Below, one piece after another: positions 6,174 to 13,526 of a stretch of DNA of 64,000 nucleotides (positions are counted from its first letter, which is position 1; each line of letters begins with the position of its first letter). Where the stretch lies: contig MTMF02000009.1 of NCBI GenBank assembly GCA_002011125.2, positions 148,332 to 212,331 of the forward strand, given 5' to 3'. The stretch is from Candidatus Hydrothermarchaeum profundi. GTDB taxonomy: Archaea > Hydrothermarchaeota > Hydrothermarchaeia > Hydrothermarchaeales > Hydrothermarchaeaceae. The notes under the pieces were generated by a model, which was not told the DNA's origin, searched no databases, and saw only the letters and a list, made by a program, of their open reading frames with translations. The translations under genes were made by a program, and so were the position numbers.

Positions 6174-6980
6174 ATGGCTGGTTTAAGTGAAACCCGGAGA
6201 AAGATTCTCGAGCTAATATCCCAGGGAGAGGCTAAGAGGGTTAAAGACTTGGAGGAAGCCCTACAGATGACCCGGCCAGCAGTTATCAGGCATTTAAACG
6301 AGTCAGAGGCCAAGGGCTGGATTGTTAGAGAGAAACACGGGAGGGAGACCTACTTGAGGGCCACGCCTGAGGGCCTTATCGCCTTGGGGATCCCACCTGA
6401 GGAGACATATAACGACCTGCTGAAGAAGCCCCACGCCAAGCTGGTTATACAGGAGCTGCTAATGGCTGCTAGGGTGATGACGCCAGAGGAGCTGGTGAAA
6501 AACGTCGTGGACAGGCATGGAGGCGTCATAAAAGAGGAAGCAGTAAGAGGAGCCATTGAAGACCTAGAAAAGGAGAGGATAATAGTTAAGAGAGAAGACG
6601 GCAAATTGGATATAAGTTATCTTGGCTTAGTGCTTATATCCAAGGAAGAGAACGGTTATAGCAGCCTCTTATCCATGTATTTTAAAAGACTCCTAGCTGA
6701 GGGATTCAAGTTTTACCAGGACCTGCTTAAGGGAATTATACCTCTGACTGAGAAGGCACTGGTTGTCAGCCCTGTGGATATAGTGGATGTTTTGAAAAAC
6801 ATGGATAAGGACCTGGCCTTATTCTTACGGAAACACGAAGCAACTATAAGCGCAGTCAAGGCCGATGACAGTCTCTTTAACAAGCTAGAAGAGTCATTAA
6901 AGGAGTCCTTGTTCAAAAACCTATTAACCCTAGCTATCAAGAAACTACCCTCAGAGCTTCTTAAACGTGTCTGGAAATAG
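6174..6980 (+). CDS. winged-helix transcription regulator
   Basis: 268 residues. Residues 5-65 form a MarR/ArsR-type winged helix (TRRKILELISQ; VKDLEEALQMTRPAVIRHLNE; GWIVREKHGRETYLRATPEG). A second winged-helix-like segment follows at about 90-150 (MTPEELVKNVVDRHG, AVRGAIEDLEKERIIVKREDG). The C-terminal half is helical and without a known domain. AGGAGGAG precedes the ATG. It faces the replication operon and probably regulates it or itself through the ACGTAT repeats. Confidence 0.7.
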   Translation: MAGLSETRRKILELISQGEAKRVKDLEEALQMTRPAVIRHLNESEAKGWIVREKHGRETYLRATPEGLIALGIPPEETYNDLLKKPHAKLVIQELLMAARVMTPEELVKNVVDRHGGVIKEEAVRGAIEDLEKERIIVKREDGKLDISYLGLVLISKEENGYSSLLSMYFKRLLAEGFKFYQDLLKGIIPLTEKALVVSPVDIVDVLKNMDKDLALFLRKHEATISAVKADDSLFNKLEESLKESLFKNLLTLAIKKLPSELLKRVWK

Positions 6981-7063
6981 ATCAAGCAAACCCTGACCCC
7001 TAGATATCTTAATAATAAGGGGTTCGAGGTCCCTATACGCTAACGTCTCAAAAAGAAGCTCTT

Positions 7064-7192
7064 TTAGGCTTTCCTTGGCGTCTTCTTCTTTACCACTGAC
7101 TCAACCACCAGCGGCTCCGTGAACTCGACCTCCGTCCACTCCCCCGTGTCCGGCAACTCCTCCAAGCTCCTAGCCTTAACCTTCTTCATCAT
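7064..7192 (-). CDS. 42-residue hypothetical protein
   Basis: Starts ATGATG at 7,192/7,189 with AGGAGG about 16 and 19 bases upstream. The product begins basic (MMKKVKARS), has an acidic middle (LEELPDTGEWTEVEFTEP) and a basic tail (VVKKKTPRKA). No family recognised. The pattern of charged ends around a beta-like core looks like a real small protein of the element. Divergent from the DUF4258-like gene. Confidence 0.5.
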   Translation of the reverse strand: MMKKVKARSLEELPDTGEWTEVEFTEPLVVESVVKKKTPRKA

Positions 7193-7314
7193 AATACTAC
7201 TTCGCCCTCCTAACGTATAAATCCTCCTCAAAAAGAATTAGGAAGAGGCACACTAGAGAACTCCTTTGACGGATAAGCTTTAAACGCTGAAAAAAACCAC
7301 TTATTTTCTCGTAA

Positions 7315-7653
7315 ATGAAAGAAAAAAACTATAAGGATACGGTAAAAAAGAAACTGAAGAAATACCAGAAATCTGATATAATAATCACTAAACATGCAAA
7401 AATACAAGCCGAAAGGAGGGGGATTAGCTTAGAGGAGGTAATAGAGAATGTTACAAACCCCAAGAGGCTGGTCTTTGCTGGGAAACAAGTAGCAATGAGA
7501 CCTAATGAAGAAAAATATGATTGCTATTTCGGTTATAGCAAAACCCAAGCACACCGATATATTTTAGTATTAAGTGATAAGGTTATTATACCTACTGTGA
7601 TAAAAATTAATAGAAGATGGCAACATAAGGTTGAGAAACATGCGAGATTTTGA
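7315..7653 (+). CDS. DUF4258-like toxin candidate
   Basis: 112 residues. After a basic lead comes IIITKHAKIQAERRGISLEEVIENVTNPKRLVFAG, then a strand-rich core and RYILVLSDKVIIPTVIKIN. The H-A...R-R/K-I-S...V motif is typical of DUF4258 proteins, small RelE-fold-like proteins often paired with DUF2283. The downstream gene is a DUF2283 protein and overlaps it by 14 bases, which supports a toxin-antitoxin-type unit. Nuclease activity is not shown by sequence alone. AT-rich compared with neighbours in the element, so possibly acquired separately. Confidence 0.6.
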   Translation: MKEKNYKDTVKKKLKKYQKSDIIITKHAKIQAERRGISLEEVIENVTNPKRLVFAGKQVAMRPNEEKYDCYFGYSKTQAHRYILVLSDKVIIPTVIKINRRWQHKVEKHARF

Positions 7654-8002
7654 ATTTAGTTATGATGAAGAAAATGATGACCTTTTTTTATTTAGAAAAG
7701 ATGTTAAATCTAAGGGTAGCATAGAATTCGGGAACCTAGTATTAGACTTTGACAATAAAAAGAACCTAGTAGGGATACAGATAATGGAGGCGACTGAGTT
7801 CATATGTGAAATAACCGGCTGTGATAAGAAACTGGCTAGGAATATATTGGTTAATTTGAAAAAGAGCCAAGTTGAGATAAAGCTGCATAGAAATATGATA
7901 ATATTCAAGATCTTTCTTTTTAGTAAGTTCGAGGAGAAAATGCAGATCCCTATAACATTACCAAATATTACCTCGCCAAGCCCTGCACTAATCTATACTT
8001 GA
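7640..8002 (+). CDS. DUF2283-like protein, antitoxin candidate
   Basis: The first 55 residues match the DUF2283 pattern: FSYDEENDDLFLFRKD, IEFGNLVLDFDNKKNLVGIQIMEATEF. The rest (about 65 residues) extends beyond the usual short domain with helices and a hydrophobic strand (NMIIFKIFLFSKF). ATG at 7,640 is preferred over 7,631 because it starts the domain cleanly. Overlaps the DUF4258-like gene, as these two families commonly do. Taken as the antitoxin by analogy. Confidence 0.6.
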   Translation: MRDFEFSYDEENDDLFLFRKDVKSKGSIEFGNLVLDFDNKKNLVGIQIMEATEFICEITGCDKKLARNILVNLKKSQVEIKLHRNMIIFKIFLFSKFEEKMQIPITLPNITSPSPALIYT

Positions 8003-8025
8003 TTTTGGCGCTATTTCAAGAATTG

Positions 8026-8039
8026 CATAAAGCTTTATG
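8026..8039. promoter_or_regulatory. 14-base perfect palindrome before hicB
   Basis: CATAAAGCTTTATG is a perfect inverted repeat lying directly before the SD sequence (GGAGG at 8,039-8,043) of the HicB gene. HicB antitoxins usually bind palindromes at their own promoter. It is a good candidate operator, though a 14-base palindrome in AT-rich DNA may also be chance. Confidence 0.4.
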
Positions 8040-8056
8040 GAGGTTAGGATTCCCCG

Positions 8057-8278
8057 ATGTCTAGCATGAGGTTTGACGTCGAGCTAACCCCCGAGCCGGA
8101 GGGCGGCTACACAGTCGTCTGTCCTCTAGTAAAAGGCGCTGTCTCCTACGGTAAAACCGTAGAGGAAGCCCTAGACATGATAAAAGACGCCATCGAAGGC
8201 ATCCTAGAGGTCAGGGGCGAATTAGAGAAGTACGCCCCAATAGAGATAGGTGAATACAAGGTTAAAACCACTGTCTAG
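8057..8278 (+). CDS. hicB: HicB-family antitoxin
   Basis: 73 residues of the partly degraded RNase H-like HicB fold: MRFDVELTPEPEGGYTVVCPLVKGAVSYGKTVEEALDMIKDAIEGIL. The E-x-x-G-Y-x-V and G-x-T-x-E-E-A motifs are typical. There is no C-terminal DNA-binding domain of the HTH or RHH kind. It converges on hicA and the two stop regions overlap by four bases. In most genomes the two genes are co-directional, so this layout is unusual. Confidence 0.85.
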   Translation: MSSMRFDVELTPEPEGGYTVVCPLVKGAVSYGKTVEEALDMIKDAIEGILEVRGELEKYAPIEIGEYKVKTTV

Positions 8279-8487
8279 GGGTCGTGTTCAAGGAACTCTC
8301 TGACGCTTATCCCCGCCTCTCTTATTATCGCCTTGATCGTGCCCCTCGGTATCTCTCTATGATATGGCACCGGCACTATCACGCCTCCTCTCCGCATGAT
8401 GTAGTGCTTCCCTACCCTTGCTATCGTGAAGCCCAGCCGCCTGAGGGTTGCCACGATGTCCTTGCCTGACTTGGATTTAAGTTTCAC
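8275..8487 (-). CDS. hicA: HicA-family toxin (mRNA interferase)
   Basis: 70 residues of the dsRBD-like HicA fold: KSGKDIVATLRRLGFTIARVGKHYIMRRGG, VPVPYHREIPRGTIKAIIREAGISVREFLE. The catalytic His in the GKHYIM segment is present. GTG start overlaps the integrase stop (GTGA), so the toxin is translated in line with the recombinase. HicA cleaves mRNA and is held by HicB; the partner gene lies convergently on the other strand. Start and context are clear. Confidence 0.85.
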   Translation of the reverse strand: MKLKSKSGKDIVATLRRLGFTIARVGKHYIMRRGGVIVPVPYHREIPRGTIKAIIREAGISVREFLEHDP

Positions 8488-9677
8488 GTGAACAGCTCCC
8501 TAGCACCTTTCTCCTCGACAATCCTTCTAAACCTCTCCCTCACGCTTGGGAACTCCTCTGCAACTGCTTTGAGGAAGTCTATCATGAGCTCCTCGAACCT
8601 GTCCACATCAAACCCCGCCCTATCACCCAATGGCAACCCGCATTTTCTGCAAAACAAGCTGGCCGGGTCTGTCTTCTCCTTGCACCTTGGGCACTCCATT
8701 ACCCTGATAACTGGATCCTGGGCCTCCTTGGCTTCCTTGTATCCGTAGACCGCAAGTAGGCTCCCGTCCACGTCACGGCCGGATAGGTGCACGTATATGC
8801 TGGGCATCTCGCTGTCCCTTCCCCAGCCGAAGAACTCCCGCATCTCAGGCTCCTTCAAATGCCTAGCCAAAAACGTGGCCCGGGCATGCCGAAACGCATG
8901 AGGGTTAACCCTCTTCTTTACCCCTGCTTTAACAGCCAGCTCCCTCAACAGGCGACAGGTGAAGCCATAGGACAAGTGGTTGTTCTTCCACTTCGGGTTG
9001 TTCGGCGTGGGCGTCTTACACCAGAGGTAGGCGTCGGGGTCATCCTTCCGGGGGTGCTCCTCGATCCACCTCTCCAAGGACAAGGAGCTGGCAACGAGCC
9101 TTACACGCCTGTCCCCCGTCTTACCGCTGACCCTGAGCACGGCCCCGTACCTGTCAAAGCTGACATGCCTTAGTCTAAGTGGGAGGAACTCGCCGATCCT
9201 GCAGCCAGACTCATAGAGAGCCAGCACCAGGGCCCTATCACGGGTAGTATAAGCAACAGCTGCCAGCTTCTTTATGTCTTCCTCGGTCAAGACCTCCTCA
9301 GGCGTGGTGCCGTTCTTAGGCTGCTTAACCTTGATCCAGTCAACCGCTTCGCCTTTGCCAAGCCAGCGCATGTAGCGCCTGAGGATCACCTTGTGGTCGT
9401 GCTTGGTCCAGCCGCTGTAGCTGCTTCTCTCCAGGCCCGCCACGTATGCCTTAACGTCCTCCATCGTGAGATCCTTGAATGGCTTACCCAGCCTCCGGCT
9501 TATACTGCTTAGAGCTGAAACGTATTTCATTACCCTGCTTGTGCTGTAGCCCTCAGCCAGCAGGTCGTTGCAGAAGCGCTCAACGTCCCCTCTATCCTCG
9601 GGGTGCAGCCTGGATATACATCTCCCGGCATATTTCTCCAGGTTGTCATCTCTCTTATATAGGTCCTCGGAAGCCAT
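8484..9677 (-). CDS. tyrosine recombinase / integrase with C-terminal zinc ribbon
   Basis: 397 residues. An N-terminal SAM-like core-binding domain (about 15-115) precedes the catalytic domain. Catalytic residues seen: Arg160 (SGCRIGEF), Lys186 (SGKTGDRR), His260-xx-Arg263 (NPHAFRHA), Trp285 and Tyr295 (SIYVHL). After the nucleophile comes a zinc ribbon with CPRC and CRKC (Cys329, 332, 343, 346) and a helical tail. XerA/XerD-like; likely integrates the element at tRNA-Cys, whose 3' end is about 60 bases upstream of the start. AAGGAGG precedes the ATG. The ORF is intact. Confidence 0.9.
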   Translation of the reverse strand: MASEDLYKRDDNLEKYAGRCISRLHPEDRGDVERFCNDLLAEGYSTSRVMKYVSALSSISRRLGKPFKDLTMEDVKAYVAGLERSSYSGWTKHDHKVILRRYMRWLGKGEAVDWIKVKQPKNGTTPEEVLTEEDIKKLAAVAYTTRDRALVLALYESGCRIGEFLPLRLRHVSFDRYGAVLRVSGKTGDRRVRLVASSLSLERWIEEHPRKDDPDAYLWCKTPTPNNPKWKNNHLSYGFTCRLLRELAVKAGVKKRVNPHAFRHARATFLARHLKEPEMREFFGWGRDSEMPSIYVHLSGRDVDGSLLAVYGYKEAKEAQDPVIRVMECPRCKEKTDPASLFCRKCGLPLGDRAGFDVDRFEELMIDFLKAVAEEFPSVRERFRRIVEEKGARELFT

Positions 9678-9729
9678 GTCTTAAACCTCCTTTTCAACGG
9701 CTAATAAATTCTAAGGCTTAAGACATGGC
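9673..9729. repeat. 12-base perfect inverted repeat around the integrase start
   Basis: GCCATGTCTTAA at 9,673-9,684 is repeated inverted as TTAAGACATGGC at 9,718-9,729, with 33 bases between. One arm covers the integrase start codon; the other ends eight bases before the tRNA-Cys 3' end. It may be a recombinase arm site, an operator that controls integrase, or an mRNA hairpin covering the start codon. Exact over 12 bases, so unlikely to be chance. Confidence 0.6.
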
Positions 9730-9736
9730 CCCAGAC

Positions 9737-9807
9737 AGCCGAGGAGGGGAGTCGAACCCCTGTAAACCGATCTGCAGTCGGTCACATAGCCTCTCTGTCA
9801 CCTCGGC
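9737..9807 (-). tRNA. tRNA-Cys (anticodon GCA)
   Basis: Read on the minus strand: acceptor GCCGAGG pairs perfectly with CCTCGGC, the anticodon loop is CTGCAGA giving GCA, the T arm is GGGG-TTCGACT-CCCC, and position 73 is U, the usual discriminator for tRNA-Cys. CCA is not encoded. No intron. Its 3' end faces the integrase and so marks the right end of the element. Confidence 0.95.
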
Positions 9808-9995
9808 ATAATACTAATAAACTTTTAACATTGTTATACCAAATCCTCTTTTCAAAAGAATTTACTGCAAGAGAGAAAAAGACATTTACACTTGCATTCT
9901 TCAGAAAAGTAGAATCACGGCCTTATTTTTCATTGCTCTAATCCCAGCATAGCTCTAATGAAAATTTATTATATAATGAAATTACAAGTTAAAGC

Positions 9996-10499
9996 ATGAG
10001 CGCAATATTATTGGAAGGACTTAAAACCGGAATAACAATCGAAGAGGATGGTATAAAATTTTATTCTAATGCGGCTGAAAAAACCCAAGACCCGGCTGGA
10101 AAAAGGACTCTAGAGTTCTTGGCTAAAGAAGAGAAAAGGCATAAAGAATTTTTAGAATCCCTCTTGAAATCCGTAGAAGATAAAGAAAACCCTGAGAAGA
10201 TCATAGAGAAGCACATCGGCAAACCGAAAATATTCCCGAAAGAAGAAGAATTCTCTGAAAAAATAAAAGCTGGCAGACAGGACAAAGAAATCCTAGAAGA
10301 AGCCAAAAAAGTTGAAGAGAGGTCTATAAACTACTATGCAGGATTATCAAATAAAGTAGGAGAAAAAGAGAAGAAGATTTTTGAAATCTTAGTTGGTGAA
10401 GAAAGGAAGCATAAAGAATGGATCGAGTATATGGAGGAAGCCCTAGAAATCCACGGATACTGGCAAGGAGTAGAGAAGTACTTTGAACTAGAAGGTTAA
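9996..10499 (+). CDS. ferritin-like diiron protein (rubrerythrin type, no rubredoxin domain)
   Basis: 167 residues, four-helix ferritin-like fold. Metal-binding motifs: E-E-D-G-I-K-F-Y (helix 1), EEKRHKEF (helix 2), EERSINYY (helix 3), EERKHKEW (helix 4), giving the E/ExxH pairs of a diiron centre. It lacks the C-terminal rubredoxin domain of rubrerythrin. Likely a peroxide or iron handling protein. It converges with the leftward oxygen-defence genes. The 188 bases before it hold only promoter-like AT-rich sequence. Confidence 0.85.
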   Translation: MSAILLEGLKTGITIEEDGIKFYSNAAEKTQDPAGKRTLEFLAKEEKRHKEFLESLLKSVEDKENPEKIIEKHIGKPKIFPKEEEFSEKIKAGRQDKEILEEAKKVEERSINYYAGLSNKVGEKEKKIFEILVGEERKHKEWIEYMEEALEIHGYWQGVEKYFELEG

Positions 10500-10506
10500 A
10501 GGCAAA

Positions 10507-10737
10507 CTAATCCCTGAACTCACCAACAACCGGAAAGACTTCTAATCTATCCTCTCCATGTGGGGCGTCTTCAAATTCCTCTGTAAGGTCATGGCCAGCT
10601 AGATGGTCGCCCATATGAACACCAGTCTCCCACATAAGGCTGTCAGACACATCATATACCTTCCCTTTATAGGCTACATAAGCAGGCTTATTTACACCAT
10701 CGTATTCTTTTAGCTCTTCTTTAGTAAAAACCTTCAT
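10507..10737 (-). CDS. small cytochrome b5-like heme/steroid-binding domain protein
   Basis: 76 residues: FTKEELKEYDGVNKPAYVAYKGKVYDVSDSLMWETGVHMGDHLAGHDLTEEFEDAPHGEDRLEVF. This is the Cyt-b5 fold found in short archaeal and bacterial proteins, with His residues (HLAGHDLT; DAPHG) placed to bind heme. No membrane anchor. Its ATG overlaps the fprA stop (ATGA), so the two are made together; it could pass electrons in oxygen or NO reduction, which is an inference from context. Confidence 0.8.
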   Translation of the reverse strand: MKVFTKEELKEYDGVNKPAYVAYKGKVYDVSDSLMWETGVHMGDHLAGHDLTEEFEDAPHGEDRLEVFPVVGEFRD

Positions 10738-11921
10738 TTATCCTCACCTCTTATCATAGCCGCAATGTCTTCTCCAAATCTATAGCACTCTTCGATATCT
10801 TTTTTTCCAGGCGCATACTTCACTTCCAAGGTATCTATCACCTGAAATCTTCCTCTACTCAGCTCTTCCTTTATAGCTTTTACTGCTCCTCCGCCCCATC
10901 CATACGAGCTAAAAGCAAACCACATCTTGTTCCGTGGCCTTAGTCCTCTTATGTAATGCAGGAACCCAGCTACAGTCGGATACATTCCTGAGTTAAGAGC
11001 AGGAGAGCCTACTAAAACCGCCTTTGATTCCATAACCTCTTTTGCAATTTCAGTCCAGTCGGAATTCCTTAAGTTAAAAAGCCTAACTTGGATGTTATTC
11101 TTCTCCATGCCTCGGGAGATCAACTTCGCCATCTCTGCAGTACTAGACCACATAGTATCGTATATGATGACCGCCTTATTTTCAGCCTCCCCACTTGCCC
11201 ACTTTGCATATGCTTCTATTATCTTTTCAGGGGCTTTCCTCCATATCAGCCCGTGTGCTGGAGCAATAGCATTAATGCGTATACCCATATTTTTTATTTC
11301 TCCTATTTTTTTAAGTACCACGGCTGAATAGGGCATTACAATAGCCGCAAAATATCTTGCAGCATGCTCCATTAATTTCTCGCTTGGAATCTCGTCATCG
11401 AAGCGCTCACTGCTAGCAATATGTTGACCAAATGGATCATTAGAAAAAAGAATTCCCTCTTTCTCCGAGTATGTGCACATATTATCCGGCCAATGAAGCA
11501 TTTGGGCCTTGATAAATGTTAGAGTCCTTTCGCCTATTTTCAATGCGTCCCCTGTGTCTACAGCCCTCGCAGGCCAAGCACCATAATATTTCAATAGGCT
11601 CTCTTTCCCCTTATCAGATATAACAATCTCTGCGTCTTTTGATTCTCTCATAACTTCAAGTAATGCGCCAGCATGATCCTTCTCAGTATGATTAACTATC
11701 ACATAGTCAATTTCCGAGGGATCTATTATGTTCCTAATCCTTTCGAGTAACTCGGAGTGAAATCCCGTCTTAACGGTGTCTATAAGGACATTTTTTTCAT
11801 CTAAAATTAGATAGGCGTTATATGTGGTTCCAATCGGAGTAGTGTAGGAACCGCAAAAACGTATATCCCAGTCAATAGCTCCGACCCAATATATCCCATC
11901 AGCTAGCTTGACATCTTTCAT
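10734..11921 (-). CDS. fprA: A-type flavoprotein (F420H2 or NADH oxidase / NO reductase type)
   Basis: 395 residues. An N-terminal metallo-beta-lactamase-like diiron domain has H-T-E-K-D-H at residues 78-83, His in MLHWPDN and Asp in SNDPFGQH. The C-terminal flavodoxin domain starts near 255 (IIYDTMWSSTAEMAK) and has YGWGGGAVK. FprA family members reduce O2 to water, or NO; in F420-containing archaea the donor is F420H2. It is in an operon with superoxide reductase and bacterioferritins, which supports oxygen removal. The donor is inferred. Confidence 0.92.
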   Translation of the reverse strand: MKDVKLADGIYWVGAIDWDIRFCGSYTTPIGTTYNAYLILDEKNVLIDTVKTGFHSELLERIRNIIDPSEIDYVIVNHTEKDHAGALLEVMRESKDAEIVISDKGKESLLKYYGAWPARAVDTGDALKIGERTLTFIKAQMLHWPDNMCTYSEKEGILFSNDPFGQHIASSERFDDEIPSEKLMEHAARYFAAIVMPYSAVVLKKIGEIKNMGIRINAIAPAHGLIWRKAPEKIIEAYAKWASGEAENKAVIIYDTMWSSTAEMAKLISRGMEKNNIQVRLFNLRNSDWTEIAKEVMESKAVLVGSPALNSGMYPTVAGFLHYIRGLRPRNKMWFAFSSYGWGGGAVKAIKEELSRGRFQVIDTLEVKYAPGKKDIEECYRFGEDIAAMIRGEDK

Positions 11922-11943
11922 ATGAGCTACCTCGATTTAATAC

Positions 11944-12048
11944 TTAAACCTTTGAGAAGGAATTTTTAGAACCGCATTCGGGACACTTTCTTGGTTTACA
12001 TCTACTCTCCTTCTCAAAGCCGCAGTTTTCACATTTCCAAGTTGCCAT
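11944..12048 (-). CDS. 34-residue rubredoxin-like RCKP zinc ribbon
   Basis: MATWKCENCGFEKESRCKPRKCPECGSKNSFSKV: two cysteine pairs, CENC and CPEC, with the RCKP motif seen in minimal rubredoxin-like domains that carry Fe or Zn. The ATG is two bases after the superoxide reductase stop, so it is cotranslated with it. Superoxide reductase needs a one-electron donor, commonly a rubredoxin; this small protein is a candidate. Easily missed because of its size. Confidence 0.75.
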   Translation of the reverse strand: MATWKCENCGFEKESRCKPRKCPECGSKNSFSKV

Positions 12049-12050
12049 CT

Positions 12051-12413
12051 TTACTCAACCCTTATTTCCGAGGTGTTCTCCCACATACCATGGAGATTGC
12101 AACTCTCAATTGCCCTAAGAGTAGTGGACCCATCTAGTGAAACTTTAAAAGTTACCTCAGGTTCACTTTTAACAGGCGATAAATCAGCTCTACCTATAAA
12201 GGCCTCACCCGCATAGAGTTCGATCCACTGGATAAAGTGTCCATATTCATTAGGATGTTTTAATAATTCTCCAACCTTAACTGTAACGCTAAAGGCTTCA
12301 TTTGCCTTCACAACTTCCGGAGCATAAAGTACCGGCAGATGCTTCTTTTCAAGATCGCTTAGATTTTCTGGGTCTCCCGGCCTATTTATAGATTTTAAAG
12401 AAAACTCGGTCAT
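12051..12413 (-). CDS. sor: superoxide reductase (neelaredoxin class)
   Basis: 120 residues, class II, without the N-terminal desulforedoxin domain. The iron centre ligands are seen: Glu and His in EKKHLPV, His in KHPNEYGHFIQW, and Cys and His in SCNLHGMWE. Reduces superoxide to peroxide without making oxygen, as suits an anaerobe. It sits between the bacterioferritin pair and the RCKP zinc ribbon and fprA on the same strand. GGGAGGTAG precedes the ATG. Confidence 0.95.
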   Translation of the reverse strand: MTEFSLKSINRPGDPENLSDLEKKHLPVLYAPEVVKANEAFSVTVKVGELLKHPNEYGHFIQWIELYAGEAFIGRADLSPVKSEPEVTFKVSLDGSTTLRAIESCNLHGMWENTSEIRVE

Positions 12414-12428
12414 TTTTTCTACCTCCCT

Positions 12429-12842
12429 TCATTTTGATAATAAGCTGTTCCAAGTATGAAGATGCTCTTCTTCATCAGCCAAAACTTCTTCGTAAATTCT
12501 TCTCGTAACATAGTCGTTTTCCTCTATACAAATCTTTATATGCTTGTTATACATCTCAACGGCACCTTCTTCAAGCTCCAAGTCATCTCTAATCATTTTT
12601 TCAAGATTACCTCCCACTTTAATAGGGTTAGGCTTTATTGTAGGTACTCCTCCAAGATAGTTTAATCTCTTTGCAAAGGCTTCAGCATGCTTCATCTCAG
12701 TTATAGAGATATTTCTAAAAATTTCTTTTATTTTTAGGCTCTCCATGCCAGTTGCCATGACATTATGCCACATATACTGAGTTATAGCTGTTAACTCCCG
12801 AGCTATAGCTTGGTTTAACGCCTCTTTTATTTTTTCAGACAT
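12429..12842 (-). CDS. bacterioferritin-like ferritin, copy 2
   Basis: 137 residues. Ferroxidase ligands: Glu in RELTAITQY, E-M-K-H in TEMKHAEAF, Glu in LELEEGAVEMY, and E-x-x-H in DEEEHLHTW. The Met of EMKHAE sits where bacterioferritin binds heme between subunits. Its stop leaves 15 bases before sor. Clear paralogue of the adjacent gene but well diverged in sequence, so an old tandem duplication. Stores iron or oxidises Fe(II) with peroxide. Confidence 0.88.
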   Translation of the reverse strand: MSEKIKEALNQAIARELTAITQYMWHNVMATGMESLKIKEIFRNISITEMKHAEAFAKRLNYLGGVPTIKPNPIKVGGNLEKMIRDDLELEEGAVEMYNKHIKICIEENDYVTRRIYEEVLADEEEHLHTWNSLLSK

Positions 12843-12844
12843 TG

Positions 12845-13288
12845 TTATAACCCCTCCTCTCCGAGAGTCTTGATATCAAGCACTGAACTCCAAAAATCGT
12901 CATGTTCTTGTTCATCAGCTATTATTTTTTCGAGCATACGTTTTGTGACAAAATCCCCTTCCTCATCACATAGTCTTACATGCTCAGTGTATTGTTTAAT
13001 AGCTATACGCTCGCCCTTAAGATCATCCTTAATCATCTTTTTTAAATCCCCCCCAACTCTAATTTCAGCTGGTTTTGTAGTAGGGGTGCCCCCAAGATAG
13101 GTTATCCTATTAGCAATAGCCTCTGCATGTTTCATCTCTACAATGGAAATTTCTTTGAACTTTTGCTGTATATGCGGACTCTCTAAACCCGTAGCCATTA
13201 CGTGATGCCACATATACTGAGTTATAGCACTAAGTTCAAGCGCTAAATCTGAGTTTAATGCTTCCACTATTTTCTTATTCAAAACCAC
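12845..13288 (-). CDS. bacterioferritin-like ferritin, copy 1
   Basis: 147 residues. Same layout as copy 2: LELSAITQYMWHHVMATG, VEMKHAEAIANR, ERIAIKQYTEH, DEQEHDDFW, all diiron ligands present, plus the potential heme Met. Ten residues longer at the C-terminus (KTLGEEGL). First gene of the leftward oxygen and iron unit; the 238 bases upstream are AT-rich and hold promoters for this gene and for the divergent lipoprotein. Two related subunits suggest a mixed shell, an inference. Confidence 0.88.
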   Translation of the reverse strand: MVLNKKIVEALNSDLALELSAITQYMWHHVMATGLESPHIQQKFKEISIVEMKHAEAIANRITYLGGTPTTKPAEIRVGGDLKKMIKDDLKGERIAIKQYTEHVRLCDEEGDFVTKRMLEKIIADEQEHDDFWSSVLDIKTLGEEGL

Positions 13289-13526
13289 TCGCCTCCAACG
13301 GTGCTCATTCGCGATATTTATCTTCTAAAATACGGTTAATTAACTTGATTACGAATAATAAAAAAAATAGGACATTAAATTATTGAATCACTACTTCAAT
13401 CCTATTATAAAAAGACAAATATAGCAACGGCCCTAAAATTACTCTTTTTTAATCATAAAATAATGAAATATTGAAATATGAAAATACCATTTTTTTAATT
13501 CGATTTTCTTAAGAGGTGGTTACTCC

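Larger units (their letters stand above)
1240..9737. mobile_element. putative integrated plasmid or provirus at tRNA-Cys
   Basis: This block is visibly richer in G+C than the DNA on both sides. It contains a tyrosine recombinase next to the 3' end of a tRNA gene, a replication-type AAA+ ATPase, an operon of tiny overlapping genes, small regulators and toxin-antitoxin-like pairs. The right border is set at the tRNA 3' end. The left border is a guess from base composition; no second copy of the tRNA 3' end was found by eye, so the left attachment site is unresolved. No capsid, terminase or partition gene was recognised. Confidence 0.6.

Noticed and set aside
12429-13288. Tandem ferritin genes as an assembly duplication
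   Set aside because: The two proteins differ at many positions and in length, so they are real old paralogues.
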